64,000 nt of DNA from Adiantum capillus-veneris (lineage: Eukaryota > Streptophyta > Polypodiopsida > Polypodiales > Pteridaceae). How positions within the stretch are numbered: position 1 is the stretch's first letter; the number at the start of each line of letters is the position of its first letter. The stretch lies in NCBI GenBank assembly GCA_014529385.2, contig CM043952.1, positions 66,787,870 to 66,851,869 on the forward strand, read 5' to 3'. Under the pieces are notes generated by a model. The model was not told the origin of the DNA, searched no databases, and worked only from the letters and a program-made list of their open reading frames with translations. This document shows, piece by piece, positions 1 to 12,691 of the stretch. The translations under genes were made by a program, and so were the position numbers.

Positions 1-2627
1 CTTTCAGAAAATCACACTTAGTTTCCTTGGCATATAATTTATTTGTTCGTAACAATTCGAACACCTGCCTCAGATGTTGTAAGTGTTCTTCTTCAGAAGC
101 ACTATAGACTAGAATGTCATCAAGAAAAATGATGACAAATTTGCCCAAGTATGGCTTCAAGACACTATCCATAAGTGTCATGAATGTTGCGGGTGCATTG
201 GTTAACCCAAAGGGCATAACCAAAAACGCGTAGTGTCCAAACCTTGTACGGAATGCAGTTTTGGGTATATCAGCAAGTCGAGTACGGACTTGGTGATAAC
301 CTGACCGCAAGTCTATTTTCGTAAAAATATGAGCATGTGTGAGTTTTTTGAACAACTCATCCACGCGTGGCAATGGGTACTTGTTCTTAATAATAATCGT
401 ATTTAAGCCACGGTAATCTACGCACGCGCACATACTGCTGTCTTTTTTCTTCACTAATAGGATAGGAGAAGCCTATGGTGAAGAACTGAGATGTATGAAC
501 CCTCTACTAAGGTAGTCAGCAAGCTGACGTTCCACCTCAGTAGCTTCAGAGTAACTCATACTAGGGCGGTCTACTGACAGGTTTACTGCCTGCAACCATA
601 TCGATGCTATGTTGCACCAATCGTGTCGGCAGGCATTTTGGTGGCAAATCATTAGGAAAAACATCATGAAATTCCTTTAATAAATTTTTTAACTCAGTAG
701 CAACTTTTGCTTGTTGGGAAGTAGCCATTGGTGGAAGAGATGAGAGAGAAGCATGCGGCGTTGAGGAATTTTCAACAGATTTGATGTTAGAGAGAAAATG
801 AGACAATGAGTAACACAATAAAACTTGATCTATTTTATTATAAAAAACAAGTTTCATAAGCTCAACTATACATATTAATGGTGAAGAAGGTACATCCTTC
901 TCTCCTAACAACAACACATGTGCGCCATGGGATTTGAACATCAAGCTATTATGCTCATAGCTACGCTTCAGTGATGGTCCTAGGCTATGCAACCATTCCC
1001 TACCAAGGACCACATCTATCCTCTCCATGTTCATAACCTAAAAATCCAACGGAATAGCTCAAACTTGAGTATCCCAAATTTTGGCATCATGTCCATTCAT
1101 CGTTGCTACCTTGTAACGGTGGGTACTCGGAGTTTGAGGCAATTTGAGTTTTTTCACCAATCCATAATTGATAAAATTATGAGTAGCACCATCATCTACC
1201 AAGATACGCACCTTGTGCCCTTGCAGAGATCCATGCATACGTACTAACTCATATGGTCCGAAGGTCTGTTGCCACATGGAAGCTATGAGACAGCATTCAT
1301 GCACCACCTCGATGTGTGTTACTTCCACTGTAGAGAATAGCGAGGAAGACTGAAGAGGAACCAGTTACACCATGTGCACTACTTTCTCCTTGCCATGAGC
1401 AGTAGATTTCCCCTTGGGACAATCCTTTTTGCCATGCCCGCTTCCCAAGCATTGGAAAAATTATTTCTCTTTCTTAGCTTTATCAAAGTCCTCAGTAGAG
1501 AGAGGACCTCTGGACCCCTTGGGTGTTTTAGATGCTTCTGAATTGGCTACTATAAATTTCCTTTTATTGTGCCCGTATTGTGTGCGTGTATTACCATGTT
1601 TATTAGTAGGCAGGTGATTATGATGTGATTTATTTTCATGTGGATTATCGTGAATATGTGCTTTCAATATGGCTTCCTCAAGTGTTTTAGGGTCTTGAGT
1701 CTTGACGTGCTTCTTAAGCTCTGGTGTCAGACCACGGATAAACCCAGGTACTTGCTGAAAGGTGTCTAGGCTTTCCATTTTGAGGATAACATCCCGATAG
1801 TGAGATATATTCAAATAATGATGGGTATTGGCGCATGGAACACGTGTCCCAAGCCGTCCAATTTCGATCTGCCTCATTTGTAGGCAAGAATTCTTTGTGA
1901 AACATAGTTTTAAAACTGCCCAACTTTGTGGTATGATATTCTTCTCCTTGAGAGACATCCACCATTTGTAGACCTTGCCTTCTAGAGTTAAACTTGTTTG
2001 TAGTGCTCTGACTGCGTCCGGAGTATGCCGTAAGGCGTGAATTCCATCCCACTTGCTAAGAAAGATATTCATTCCATCCTTATTGCGATCTCGGTCTTCT
2101 CCCTTAAAAGTCGGTGGTTTGGTGTTTTTCAACAACTCATCCACCTCTTTTGCAGTGAGAGTGTGTAAAGCATCAGCAGATGGACCTTGTCCATGATCAG
2201 AAGAAGGGCCTTGCCCCTGTGTAGCAACGTGCTCATGCATGTGCGTGTCAGCAGGACCCTTGGACTGCTGTTGCATTAATTGTATCACTAATGTGGATAA
2301 TTTAGTGATGTTTTCATTTAAAGATGCAAAATTTCCTTCCATGACTAAAATGCATGTCTGAAGTGCACGAAATTCTTGAATATCAAGCAGTTCATAAGCG
2401 TCGTCACCCACTGTAGCGTCGAGGGCACTCTCCGTAAGAGCATCCGAGCCATCACGGACAGGATCATGCGTATTACGCTCAAAATCAAAAGTCATATTGA
2501 TATTGGAATCCATGGCGACACAGTGCAGTGGAAGGAATAGTAAGAAAAATACCTGATGTCGATAAGATATTCCGTAGATGTAGGATGCACCGCAACGATA
2601 ATTATCGATAAAGAATCCCGTAGACAC
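1..2627 (-). mobile_element. Ty3/gypsy LTR retrotransposon fossil, gag to reverse transcriptase
   Basis: Reading on the minus strand there is a gag region (about 2520 down to 1370, with a basic, zinc-knuckle-like tail near 1400-1440), an aspartic-protease-like stretch (about 1330-1060, containing VDDGATHNFI), a linker, and the N-terminal two thirds of a reverse transcriptase (about 560 to 1). The RT shows the hallmark [10 protein letters not shown] box near 90-140 and the upstream DLRSGYHQV and [12 protein letters not shown] motifs. The order gag-PR-RT and these motifs are those of Ty3/gypsy (Metaviridae) elements. RNase H, integrase and the 3' LTR would lie beyond the left edge. The element looks broken. 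No 5' LTR boundary could be fixed downstream of 2640. Confidence 0.9.
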
Positions 2628-2639
2628 TGGTAATTAGCC

Positions 2640-4440
2640 TTGCAAATTTTGTTCGTGCTCCAAGCTTGAAGTGACTAGCAATTTAGTTGGTAGTCCAAGT
2701 TGCTTGAAAGCACCCACTACAAATATTGTTGGTAGTCCGCTCTTTAGGAGACCGTAACTTTACCCGTTGAATAGCACCCATTCGATTTGACACAGTCAGC
2801 ATCAAATTTCAAAGCCCCTATTTGCAGTTCTGCACCATCATGAAGTTACCACAAGCGTACGGTGCTTGGGAAACAATCCCAGTCTTTCGCGAGCAAAAGG
2901 GGGGATCCTTGCTGTGGGTACCCACCCCGAAACCTTGAAAACATTGAGTTTGGCCACCAAGCCTAAGGGTTTTGGGCACCCACAGAGGAGAAAAGAAATT
3001 GATTGTAGCTCTGTTGCAACGGGGACGAGCAAGAGAGAGTCGTAGCTGGCCCGACATTGCTCGACGGGTGATGGCATTGTGTCTTGTTCGCCTCAACAGG
3101 CCAGCACGACCCTAGGCGGCCAATACACGGCCCATTTTAGAGTGGTCGAGCTCTACATGTCCTCCTCGCCAAGGGCGCCTGCACACGGAGTTCAACTTCA
3201 TCGTCTCCCTTAGCAAGAGATAAGATCCACGGTGCTCCACGATTTCGACCATGGCATGCAACTCATGCAAGGGCTTTGTGTGGCTAAAAAGCACCACGCC
3301 TCCCTTTTTCCCAAAAATAGGAACTTGGCTCTTGATATCAGTGTAAGACTAGAGGAAGTAGTGCCTTGGAGTCCACCTCCCAACCTCCCACTATATAGCA
3401 TGGCTCCTCGCCCTTTGCCCGAGTTGGACTCCCTTTCCACACTGCCTAGCCTAGCCTTGCCCTTGTTCTTGTCAAGAAAAGTGTCAAGAAAATCATGTGG
3501 TGCAAAAATGGAGCTGGTGCTGGGTGCTTCAAAGAGCAAATGTAGCACATGTGACATCAAAAGATATCTTCATAGCTTTCACTTTTCCAAGAAGGGTTTC
3601 TGATGTAAAAGCTTTTTTACTCATATCTCATAGTGCTCAAGGTGTGAGTGTCTTTTGGCCTTCTTTCTTCACTTCACCAGACTTTAAATACATTGACATC
3701 GACTCTTATGATCACCTACTCTAGCATGAGCAACACAACATAGATATGTCCAACTGTTCAGCTTGAGATTATGTCTATTAGCTATACTTAACACCATAGA
3801 GAGGTATTAAACTTGAAGCTTGGGTCAAACACTTTGCACATTTGATGGCTTCACTACCTGACTCTAAACTGTTATGCCATGTACTTTTGAATGGTGACTT
3901 GACCTGACCTGGTTAGACCTGTGATTTATTTTACAGAGTTAGGCCTCTATAATTGTTTTGGTTTTTGGATAACACCATTTTTTCCAATAAGTTGGCATAT
4001 TCTTGCTCCTCTTGATTCTTTCATTGTTCGTAATGATTTTGTGAAACAAGTTCTGAGGTTGCAACAAGTGGAATGAGTTGGACACTTTCAGACAGTTATT
4101 CCAAGTTGGTAGTTAGAGTTAGTTCAGACCAAGCATGAGACTTCATATTAGACCAGACATTAACTGAAAGACTAGATTGTAACTGGAATCAATAATGGAC
4201 ACTAAAATGGAAAGAGAACAATATTGGAACCAGGAACTGAATGGAATTGTAAATTCAGATTAGACAAATGTATACAGATGCGATCACTAAGACAAGTATG
4301 CCTTTAGCTTAATGAGATTACAAAGGTATAATCAACTCTCAGGTAAGAATGCACAATAGCATTAGGATTTGGATTGGAGAAACAAGGATACGGTCCCCGA
4401 AAATGCAGTAGTGAGCCTTACTTATAGCCTCATACTCGCT
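2640..4440. other. No recognisable gene; probably retroelement leader/LTR and unrelated DNA
   Basis: The stretch next to the start of the gypsy gag is GC-richer between about 2800 and 3450 and holds overlapping open frames on both strands (for example 2818-3096 minus and 3232-3603 plus), none of which resembles a known family. It could contain the 5' LTR and leader of the gypsy element, but no second LTR copy is in the window to compare with. From 3700 to 4440 the sequence is AT-rich and I see nothing in it. Confidence 0.4.
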
Positions 4441-7400
4441 CTCTAACTGTGACTATTCCTTGTTCCAATTGCCTCACTAATCGATTGTAGTAATTAACAT
4501 CCTAGGCACCCAAGTATGGCAACCATTGCCACCTTTTACTTTCCTTCTCTCCTTTCTTAAATTTTGGTGTGTACCAAAAGTTTTCAGTGAACAGTCAACC
4601 AGTGTCGGTCCATTGAACACACTTCTTCTTATCTGGTGGCTTCCTCTTGGGAGGTTCATACAAAACTTTGAATGATTCTTGAAAACTTGGCCCAACATTC
4701 TCTTTCAAGATGAGGCAGTACAGAGCTTCTTGTTCTCGCTGGTCCTTCCTAACTATCTTCATTTCAACCCCATATGGTGTTAATGCATTCCACGTCTTTG
4801 TGTCAGGGTCATATAGAGTTCTTTTGCCTCGGTAAGGTGAGATCTGGCCAACTTATGACAGTATGATGTAGTGTGAATCCACCCTTGAGACAAGGTATGG
4901 TGACACTTGACTTGAGCTGCAAAGAGGATTTCGGCCATCACAGCGATTTCGGCCATCTCTCTGAACTGTGGTGTTCAGAAGATGCCTTATTGGCCTGCTC
5001 CTTTTTTGGTATCTTTAATGCCTCCACGGTGAGCTACAAAATCTCATTGGTGATTTTAAACTAATCAAAAAATTTGAATCTTCCATTGGCCCATCTTGAT
5101 TTAGAAGTATTGAATTTCTTGAATAAGATTAGGTACTAGATCTTTCTTTAAGAAATTGTTCAACACTTGGGTCCAGGAAATCCATTTGGTGGTGGCTCCC
5201 TCATACCATGACTCTCTAAGCTCCTTGACAAGCTTGAAATATTTCTGATGATCCACGAGTTTAGGGTATGTTGGATACAGTGCAAGGAAGAATTCTTGAA
5301 GTTAAGATTCTTTAGTCGAAAGAGCATAATGTAGGGGGGAATCTGGGATTAACTCCAAGAAATTTATTACCACCTGTTTTTCTTGCTCCATCATTTTTCT
5401 AATGATACTTACTAGGTGGAAAAGGCTCCTGATATTCCTGTCCTATTCTCCCAGACTCATTCTGGTTCTGGCCCCTCTACTAGAAATGGCATTGTTTTCC
5501 ACAAGGAGCTGAATCTTATGGTCCAAAATCTTTCTAGCACTTTGAAGTTGCAGGAGTACTTCTTTAATCTGTGCCCTTATATCCTTCATACACTTGTATG
5601 TTCGCTTATTTCCTAAAAGCATGTCCAATTCTAACCCAAGACATTTGAGATTGATTGTGGATTGATGTTGCAAATGGGGGTTAACCACTAGGTTGTCTTT
5701 TGTGATACACCACTCAGGAATTATTTCCAAAACTTGAATGCAACGTGGATGTGGAGGAAACTGACAAAGCTATTAGTTCTGGTAGTTGATTGATTTCCAA
5801 TTGATAACCATTCTTTTGGCTCCCACAAACAATATCTGAAAGTGCTCTAGATCCGAGTAGGCCATTTCATCCTCATAAAAAAATTCTTGAATTTGAAGTG
5901 CTTTTTGTCGTTTTAGAGTCCTATTTAGAGCTAATAGTTCACTAAATGACCCTTTTGAGATTCTGATTTTGGACGAGACTCCACTAGCCTGCTCTTGCCT
6001 TTGCTCTAGTTTCTTGATGTATATAGAATAAGAGGCTGATGTGTTGTCATCTACAGAAAACCAATGGTGCCTTGTGTCTGAGTTTGGTCTTGAATCTGAT
6101 CTTGATGAGACTAACTATTTGGTCATGAGATTGGTCAATCTAATTGGAGAAACCATTATCTTGTGTGGATTGATTCCTGCCAGTTGCTGAGTACGGAAGT
6201 GGCTGGTCATCATCTTCATCATCCTCATGACCTAATCATGTATCCTCCCCTAGTCTTGGTCTTCCTCTTGGTCTTCTTCATCTGTATCAACATCTTGATT
6301 CTTAATGTATTCAACTAATACCTAATTGACTAATGAAACAGTATATTGCTTGGATTTCTCCTCTAAGTCCGACTTCATATATTTGAGTAAGTTTTGTAGA
6401 GCTTCCATATTAAGTGCGAGACTTTCTTCTAGATCATCAATGCCTACTAAAGATTGATAGATATATTTTTCTACGACTACTTGCCTCAGGGTGTGGTGAT
6501 TGGACATTAGAAACTTTGTCTTCTAACCTGCCCTGCACCTTAGTTGTGGCTTCCTCAACAAATGTTTTTCCTCAATCGATCTTTTCTTGCCCTTCAAAAT
6601 TTTGGTGATATTGGGTTATGAGGGGGCATTATTCTAGCATCATTATTATGTTCAATATCCATCTACAACATCTTCTATCTCAGCTTACTCAACATTCTCT
6701 TCCTTTTCTAACTCCGTCTTGGTCTCTTGAAGCTTCGTCTAAAGGGCCATAATTGAGAGCCTGGAGCTTTCTACTATGCTTCAACTAGTTGTCCCATAGC
6801 ATGGACAACTGTGTTCTAGCCAGAGTGGCAACACAACCATGTGTTATGGCATCTAGACCTGTTTGTGATGTTTCATCGGCAATAAAAGGGATAGGGTAAG
6901 GCATAATTGCCTTAGCTGGTTGTTGCACTACCATCTTGCCATGCAATGGATTTTGTTGAAGGCGTTGTAGTTGATATGGTTGCTTGAGTTGAATTGGAGG
7001 TGGTGGAAGTGATAGCTAGGTCTAACGCACACCTTGCTCTCTTATATCCACTGGTGGGGCTTGTTGTGTTTCAGTGGGCTACTATCATGTCTTGTATGGT
7101 AAGGTCTAGGCTAGGTCAATGGGTTTATCAGCAGAGGCCCCTTGACCTATAGTTTGCTCCATTGGTTTGTCTGGTATAGTTTGTTTCAGTTTTAATTGTG
7201 CTAACATGGCATCTGTTTTTTTCTTTTTGGGTGGCTTTGTAGTGTCACTAGAGTGTGCGATTTTGATGTGCCTGTAGTTGGCAGAACTCCGACGGAGTGC
7301 TCTAGATCAACCAATCTCTCTCGCTCTCTCTCTAAAATTACTGATTGCAAATGAGGTCTACTTTGCCCGTTTTGCCTATATATGCTTGGCTTACCCCGAA

Positions 7401-7480
7401 TGCAAAGTGCATACTTACCTTCATTCCTCACATTTCTCATGACATACAACTTGTGGCTTAGACAACTCATCATTTGGATG
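4440..7480 (-). pseudogene. Decayed minus-strand coding block of unknown identity
   Basis: Several stretches on the minus strand have protein-like composition that continues from one to the next. They include a segment near 4860-4600 (motifs RTLYDPDTKTWNALTPYG and CLILKENV), one near 5340-5090 (EFFLALYPTYPKLVDH, WYEGATTKWISWTQ), one at 5730-5443 with coiled-coil-like heptads, and one at 6507-6322. They are heavily decayed. I do not recognise the family. The size and the lack of introns suggest a retroelement- or endogenous-virus-derived coding region rather than a host gene, but this is only inference. Confidence 0.3.
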
Positions 7481-8300
7481 CCCGATTGTTAATTGCTCTC
7501 GATTTTGCGATTTTGGCGCGTCGTAAGTTTCCTCAAATTTTGGCATGTGCCAAATCCTTTCATATTTGTCATGCTCAAAGATCTTGCTTTGTAGATTGGC
7601 GTTTGCTTTCAGAACTTGAATCCGACTTTCTTGGGTCTATTTATTATTTTTAATCTGTATTAGGTTTCTTGAAAAACATTACTAGAAATTATTATTCTTT
7701 GGCCAAAAATAAAGCCAAAATTATTCCTCACATTCATATGTACAAACGCTCACTTTAGGCATCTTGCTCGTCAAAATTTGTCAATATGGCTCATTATTAT
7801 GCCGAATAAGAGTTAAATATAACTAAAAGGCAATAAAAAAGTAAAAATTTAAGCGACAAAATCCACTTTATACAATATACAAATGATATTTCATCATCCT
7901 GCAACTTCAAATCTTGCTATATGTTGCTCTAGCTACTGTTACTCCCCCCTTCCCATTCTGAGTCATCCTAGACGAAGGTTTGTGCAATGTTCATGGGCGT
8001 GAACAATGTGTCTATGCAAGGCCATGGAATGTGACCCTATTATGTGAATGAAAGAGATGAAATGGGTAACACTATATTTTGTAAGATTTGCTGGCAAGAA
8101 TCCTTTTTCTAGGTAATCACAATGTATTTACTCCACTTAGGTGCTTTTGCTACTCTAAACAATGTAGCATGTTTGATTCTCTTTTGAATGGCACACAATA
8201 TCACATGAACTAATGTAGTCATGGATGCTTTGCTACATATGAAGACAATACACTCCAAGTCTCATTAATCTCTAATATGTTTGCGTTTTTGCATTGTGAA
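7480..8300. other. No gene seen
   Basis: AT-rich sequence with only short open frames. I see no repeat or coding signal here before the CACTA terminus at 8301. Confidence 0.5.
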
Positions 8301-8660
8301 CACTACAAGAGGTTCTTCATATTAGCAAAGCTAACAGTGCAATGACCATTTGTTAAATAGCGACGATCATAGCGATGTCGCCAGTGGTAAAAAAATAAAG
8401 CGAGAGCGCCAAACACTCAGATCTTAGATTGGAGTTTTGACGCTCTAGCAAACCAGGTATACGTCCACCTCTCTCTCTCTCTCTCTCCCCTTCCCCCCCC
8501 CCCCCCCCCCCACACACACAGACACACACACACACTCACGAGGAGAGGAAGGAGAGCCAGGTATGCTCCTTCCCTCTCCTCCCTCTCATGTTCCCTTCCC
8601 CTTTCTCTCTTTCCCTCACACACACACACACACACCCACGCATACACACACTGTGGTACT
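8301..8660 (+). mobile_element. CACTA 5'-end fragment (diverged)
   Basis: Begins with CACTACAAGAGGTTCTTC, the terminal sequence shared by the other CACTA copies in this window. It continues with the same order of parts as copies A and B: a short block with AGCGACGATCATAGCGATG subterminal repeats, a decayed CTCAGATCT palindrome (about 8415-8440), a (CT)n-C(n)-(CA)n microsatellite, the GGAGAGGAAGGAGAGCCAGG box, and a second CT/CA tract. No matching 3' terminus or transposase follows, so this is a truncated or internally deleted copy. It is more diverged than A or B and probably older. Confidence 0.8.
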
Positions 8661-10755
8661 TAGCTATAGTTTCTAGCCTTTTTTTAAAAACCTCACACCA
8701 TGGGACTAGGCCCGTATATATTACATGCAAGTAGGTTTTATTTGATGGTTTACTACACTACTGCCATTATTTTCCATGAAGGCGCAGGTCTCTCTCTGCA
8801 AACTATAGGCGACCTCACTGTCATGTAATACAGTCGATACACTCATGACGATTCTACTAATGAATTCGATCTAGCGGACCGCCTCTCTCCCTCCTTCCTC
8901 TATATAATGAGGTGAGGGCACTTCTTTTGCCCTCACTTAGATTTTTTTTTCTGTTGCCTTGCCTTGAAAATTTTGCGTGGTACTGAAGCATGGAGCTCAC
9001 TTCTTCTAGCACACATGTCCGCTTCCTTGGCCACATGTTTTTTTATTACATGATTTTTTTGAAAGAACTACTGTTGAGACGGGTTTTTTATGTTTCTCTT
9101 GCTCTGTTATCGGATTATGATACTCTTAGATAAGAAGCACACATGGCTTATCATGACATGACATAATGGCTATGGTAATGTCGCGGACATTGTTAATGTT
9201 AAGGATGTTTTCTGGTTGCCTATTACATGAGGTTTTTTCTGTGCTGCATTTTTTAATTAACAATAATGTATTAGTGGTTCTTTTATACAGCCTACTGTCT
9301 ACTGATTGCATATCGGTGGCTGGACCACTTGTTTGGCTATGGACTTTTACCCTGGTAACTGACTGGTGGGCTAATTGGTGCCTTGATTACATGGGTTGTT
9401 GCCTTTTGACTGGTTGAACCAAAGTGAACTAGGAAATGAAGGGGGTATGATATCCCACCCTCTACACATTGATTGTGTGTTTATATGCATTGTGCCACGC
9501 AATACGTTATGGTAGTTTCTGAAACAAACCTTCATTGTGGAAAGATGATATACTTTACGGTGTTCCCTTTAAAGGACTTAATACTATGGGCTACTGCTGT
9601 CTATATTTTTGTGACTGGTTTTTTAGCAGAAAAGGGGCTATATTACTTTGGCATCACTTTGGTAAGGTAAGCTACTAGAAATGCATTCGGTTACGACTTT
9701 TGTGATTGTTCCCTAACTTGGGCCGATATACTGCTTTTTTGTTATTTGCATCAGCATCTTGTTTTGTAAGTACAAAGAGACAAGACTTCACCCTGCTGCA
9801 TATGGGTGTTAGATGGTTCTACTTCTTTTGGGTAACCTGGTTGCACACTATGGTTTTTCTTGGTCTTTTCTGTAGAAAGGATAGGATATACATTACAGTT
9901 TTTCTACATGCACTCAGACAGATGTTGCTCCTATTATAGCTTTGGATATTGTTATGGTACTAGCACTTTAAACATGGTTTATCTTTTCCCTTAAAAACTT
10001 CAAGGTTTGGAGTATGGCCTGGCTTTTTAGCCAAGCCATACTTGTTACTTGGGCAAGTATCATTCCTTGTTACTTGGATGCTTAAGGAGAAGTATATGGT
10101 AAATGATGTATGATTTGGAATCCATTCATTGTGATAGGTATCTAACCTAAAAACAAGTTTTAACTAGCTTGATACTTTGTAAAAACTGTAAATGGAACTT
10201 TTTATAAACTTCATTTGGTGGAGCTTTCAGAACTGATAAAACTGTTGAAAATAGAGAAAGGGGGGGATTCAGACACTTGGATTAGAAGGGGTGATGGCCT
10301 TCTAATCAGAATGATACTCTTTTACTAAAAACTTTGGGATTATTTTAAAATGATAGAAATCACAATATTTTGAACTAAACTTGTAAAGATAAAAAAAGTT
10401 TGTAAGATGGACATGGATAACAACTGCTATAGTCCATTGATACATGTAAAACACATGCAAGGATAACTGAATTGTTGTCTTGTGTGGATGGATGTAGGTA
10501 AGGACTCTATCTTATCTTGGAGGTTTTTTTTTACTTTGGAAAGCTGACATACACTGTATTGCACACTCACTTATGATTTGGGAAGTTTTTCTACTATCTA
10601 CATAGTGGAATGGGACCTCATTCCTACAAACATTGTACATAAATGATTCTAATACTGAGTTGTTTCTGTACTTATTTATTCTTTGTTTTATAGAGCCAAC
10701 TGTGTTTTGAATGTAAAAGGTCAATTATGTCTTATTATCTAAGATCAAACAACTA
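8661..10755. other. No gene seen; AT-rich region with a promoter-like patch
   Basis: Open frames in 9126-9939 are short, rich in hydrophobic and aromatic residues because of base composition, and match nothing I know. The only local structure is CTCTATATAATGAGG (about 8899-8913) followed by a small inverted repeat TGAGGGCA...TGCCCTCA (about 8912-8937). This could be an old promoter or an LTR fragment, but there is no second copy to support that. Confidence 0.4.
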
Positions 10756-10961
10756 CACATACATTGTGTCTTTCAGAGAGAGAGAGAAAGAGAGAGAATG
10801 TACACACATGCATAAACAAACAAGACACACACACACACACATTGAATGTACACACATGCATACTCACACACATTGAGAGAGGAAAAGAGAGAGAGAGAGA
10901 GAGAGAGTGAGAGAGAGATAGACATAGAACAAAGAGAGAGAATGATAGAGAGAGATATAAA

Positions 10962-11017
<56 letters not shown>

Positions 11018-11047
11018 TGGGAGAGAGCGAGAGAGAGATAAGGGGAG

Positions 11048-11085
<38 letters not shown>

Positions 11086-11197
11086 TAAAAAAATTAGAGA
11101 AAAGATGAAACGAGATGTTATATTAAGATTTATGGTTAGGTTAGATTTAAGTTAGATTTAAGATTAGGTTAGATTACATTTAGGTTTAGGTTAGATT
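10756..11197 (+). repeat. (AG)n microsatellite and TTAGATTTAGG minisatellite, CACTA-internal relic
   Basis: A CACACA/GAGAGA tract (10775-11085) is followed by degenerate repeats of AGATTTAGGTTA (11100-11197). The same order of tracts occurs inside CACTA element 3 (27115-27960), between the 5' end and the Tnp2 gene. This stretch is therefore probably a leftover interior of another CACTA copy, cut off at 11198 by the next terminus. The apparent proteins here are Arg/Glu repeats translated from GAGAGA and are not genes. Confidence 0.6.
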
Positions 11198-11641
11198 CAC
11201 TACAAGAGGTTCTTCACAGTTGTGAGGGCCTTAGCGACGGAAATACACGGGGATTTTTTTACCCCCGGCGTCACTATAAGCATCGCTATTTGCGTCTCTA
11301 TGTGCACCGCTATTAGCGTCTCTATATGCGTCTCTATTTGCGTCTCTATACGCGTCTCTATTTGCGTCGCTATATAGAGACGCATATAGCGACGCAAATA
11401 GAGACGCATATAGAGACGCAAATAGAGACGCATATAGAGACGCTAATAGCGACACAAATAGAGACACATATAGAGACGCAAATAGAGACGCATATAGAGA
11501 CGTTAATAGCGACGCACATAGAGACGCAAATAGCGACGCTGCAAGTCCAAAAATAGCGACGTTTATAGCGACGCCCGAGAATAAATTTTTTTGGTGGCAG
11601 GGCATACATTACCCTGCCACCCCATCAACCATTTTGAACAT
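11198..11641 (-). mobile_element. 3' end of an older inverted CACTA element (host of copy A)
   Basis: Starts with CACTACAAGAGGTTC and has dense subterminal repeats of the types GCGTCTCTAT and TAGCGACGC (11270-11575). It then has GGTGGCAGGGCAT and CCATCAACCATTTTGAAC, which are the reverse complement of the 3' end of copy A (19215-19526). It is therefore the 3' terminus of a CACTA in inverted orientation. Its interior resumes at 19527 on the far side of copy A, with AAA duplicated at the junction. Confidence 0.85.
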
Positions 11642-11795
11642 AAACACTACAAGAGGCTATTCATATTAGCGATGCTCACACAGCAACGCTCAAAAAAAAA
11701 TTTCCCGGCGTCGCTATGAGCGTCGCAACTTTCTTTGTAAATTTGCGACGCTCATAGCGACGCCGGCTCGGCTAAAAAAATAACCGAGCGCACCC

Positions 11796-11824
11796 AAAAA
11801 CTCAGATCTCAGATCTGAGTTTTT
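11796..11824. repeat. Perfect subterminal palindrome of CACTA copy A
   Basis: AAAAACTCAGATCT, a single C, then AGATCTGAGTTTTT: 14-bp perfect arms. The same palindrome lies at the same place in copy B (about 30774-30803), and decayed forms lie in the other 5' ends (about 8415-8440, 24650-24680 inverted, 26838-26865). Conservation of a palindrome at a fixed distance from the terminus suggests a protein-binding or hairpin function, but this is inference. Confidence 0.85.
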
Positions 11825-11849
11825 CGGCGCCCTCAAGCAAGGAGCAGGT

Positions 11850-11853
11850 AACG

Positions 11854-11893
<40 letters not shown>

Positions 11894-12050
11894 CTTCTCT
11901 CCCCACACACACACACACACACACACACGAGGAGAGGAAGGAGAGCCAGGTATGCTCCTTCCCTCTCCTCATTCTCATGTTCCCTTCCCCTCTTTCTCTC
12001 TCCCTCTCTCTCTCTCTCACACACACACATACACACACACACATAGTGTT

Positions 12051-12106
<56 letters not shown>

Positions 12107-12340
12107 AACAAAAACAAAAACGCACACACACATACATAAACAAAGAATGCTCACACACATTGAGAGAGGAAAAGAGAGAGAGAGCATGCATAAACAAAAA
12201 ACGCACGCATTGAGAGAGGAAAAGAGAGAGAGAACATGCATAAACAAAAAACGCACACATTGAGAGAGGAAAAGAGAGAGAAAACATGCATACGATCCAA
12301 AAAAACGCACACACATTGAGAGAGAAAGAGAGAGAAACTA
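11850..12340. repeat. CT/CA/GA microsatellite block of copy A
   Basis: Alternating (CT)n, (CA)n and (GA)n tracts, with a box GGAGAGGAAGGAGAGCC and four tandem units of about 50 bp built on CACACATTGAGAGAGGAAAAGAGAGAG and GCATAAACAAAAAACGCA (about 12120-12330). Copy B has the same block (30830-31280) with shorter tracts, so length differences between the copies are mostly microsatellite slippage. The open frames here are low-complexity artefacts. Confidence 0.85.
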
Positions 12341-12691
12341 ATTTAACGTCGTAGGAAACTAATTAAAATTAAAAGACCTAAAGATCTAGCCGACGAGGAG
12401 TTGAACTCAAGACCTATTATTCAAGAGGGAAATGGCATAATCAATCTATCATACTTGGCATGGGTGATAGAAAGGTTATACCATTTATCTCTTTTTATTG
12501 GCACACATATCCACACACGCGCACACACACAAGAAGAAGAGAGTTATAACGTCGTAGGCAACTATCTTAAAAGACGTTAAAGATTAGGTTATATGTAGAC
12601 TTACATTAAATTAGATTTAGGTTTATTTTTAACTAGATTTACGTTTATTTACGCTAGATTTAGATTTATGTTATATTAGATTAGATTTAGG

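Noticed and set aside
3232-3603. Plus-strand 123-codon frame as a gene
   Set aside because: Overlaps open frames on the other strand in a GC-richer patch near a retroelement; no recognisable domain or intron structure.
9126-9939. Short hydrophobic frames as host genes
   Set aside because: AT-rich composition explains them; they have no domain, no splice partners and no repeats.
10846-12316. Arg/Glu-, Ser/Leu- and Cys/Val-rich open frames as genes
   Set aside because: They are translations of GA, CT and GT/CA microsatellites in every frame and both strands.
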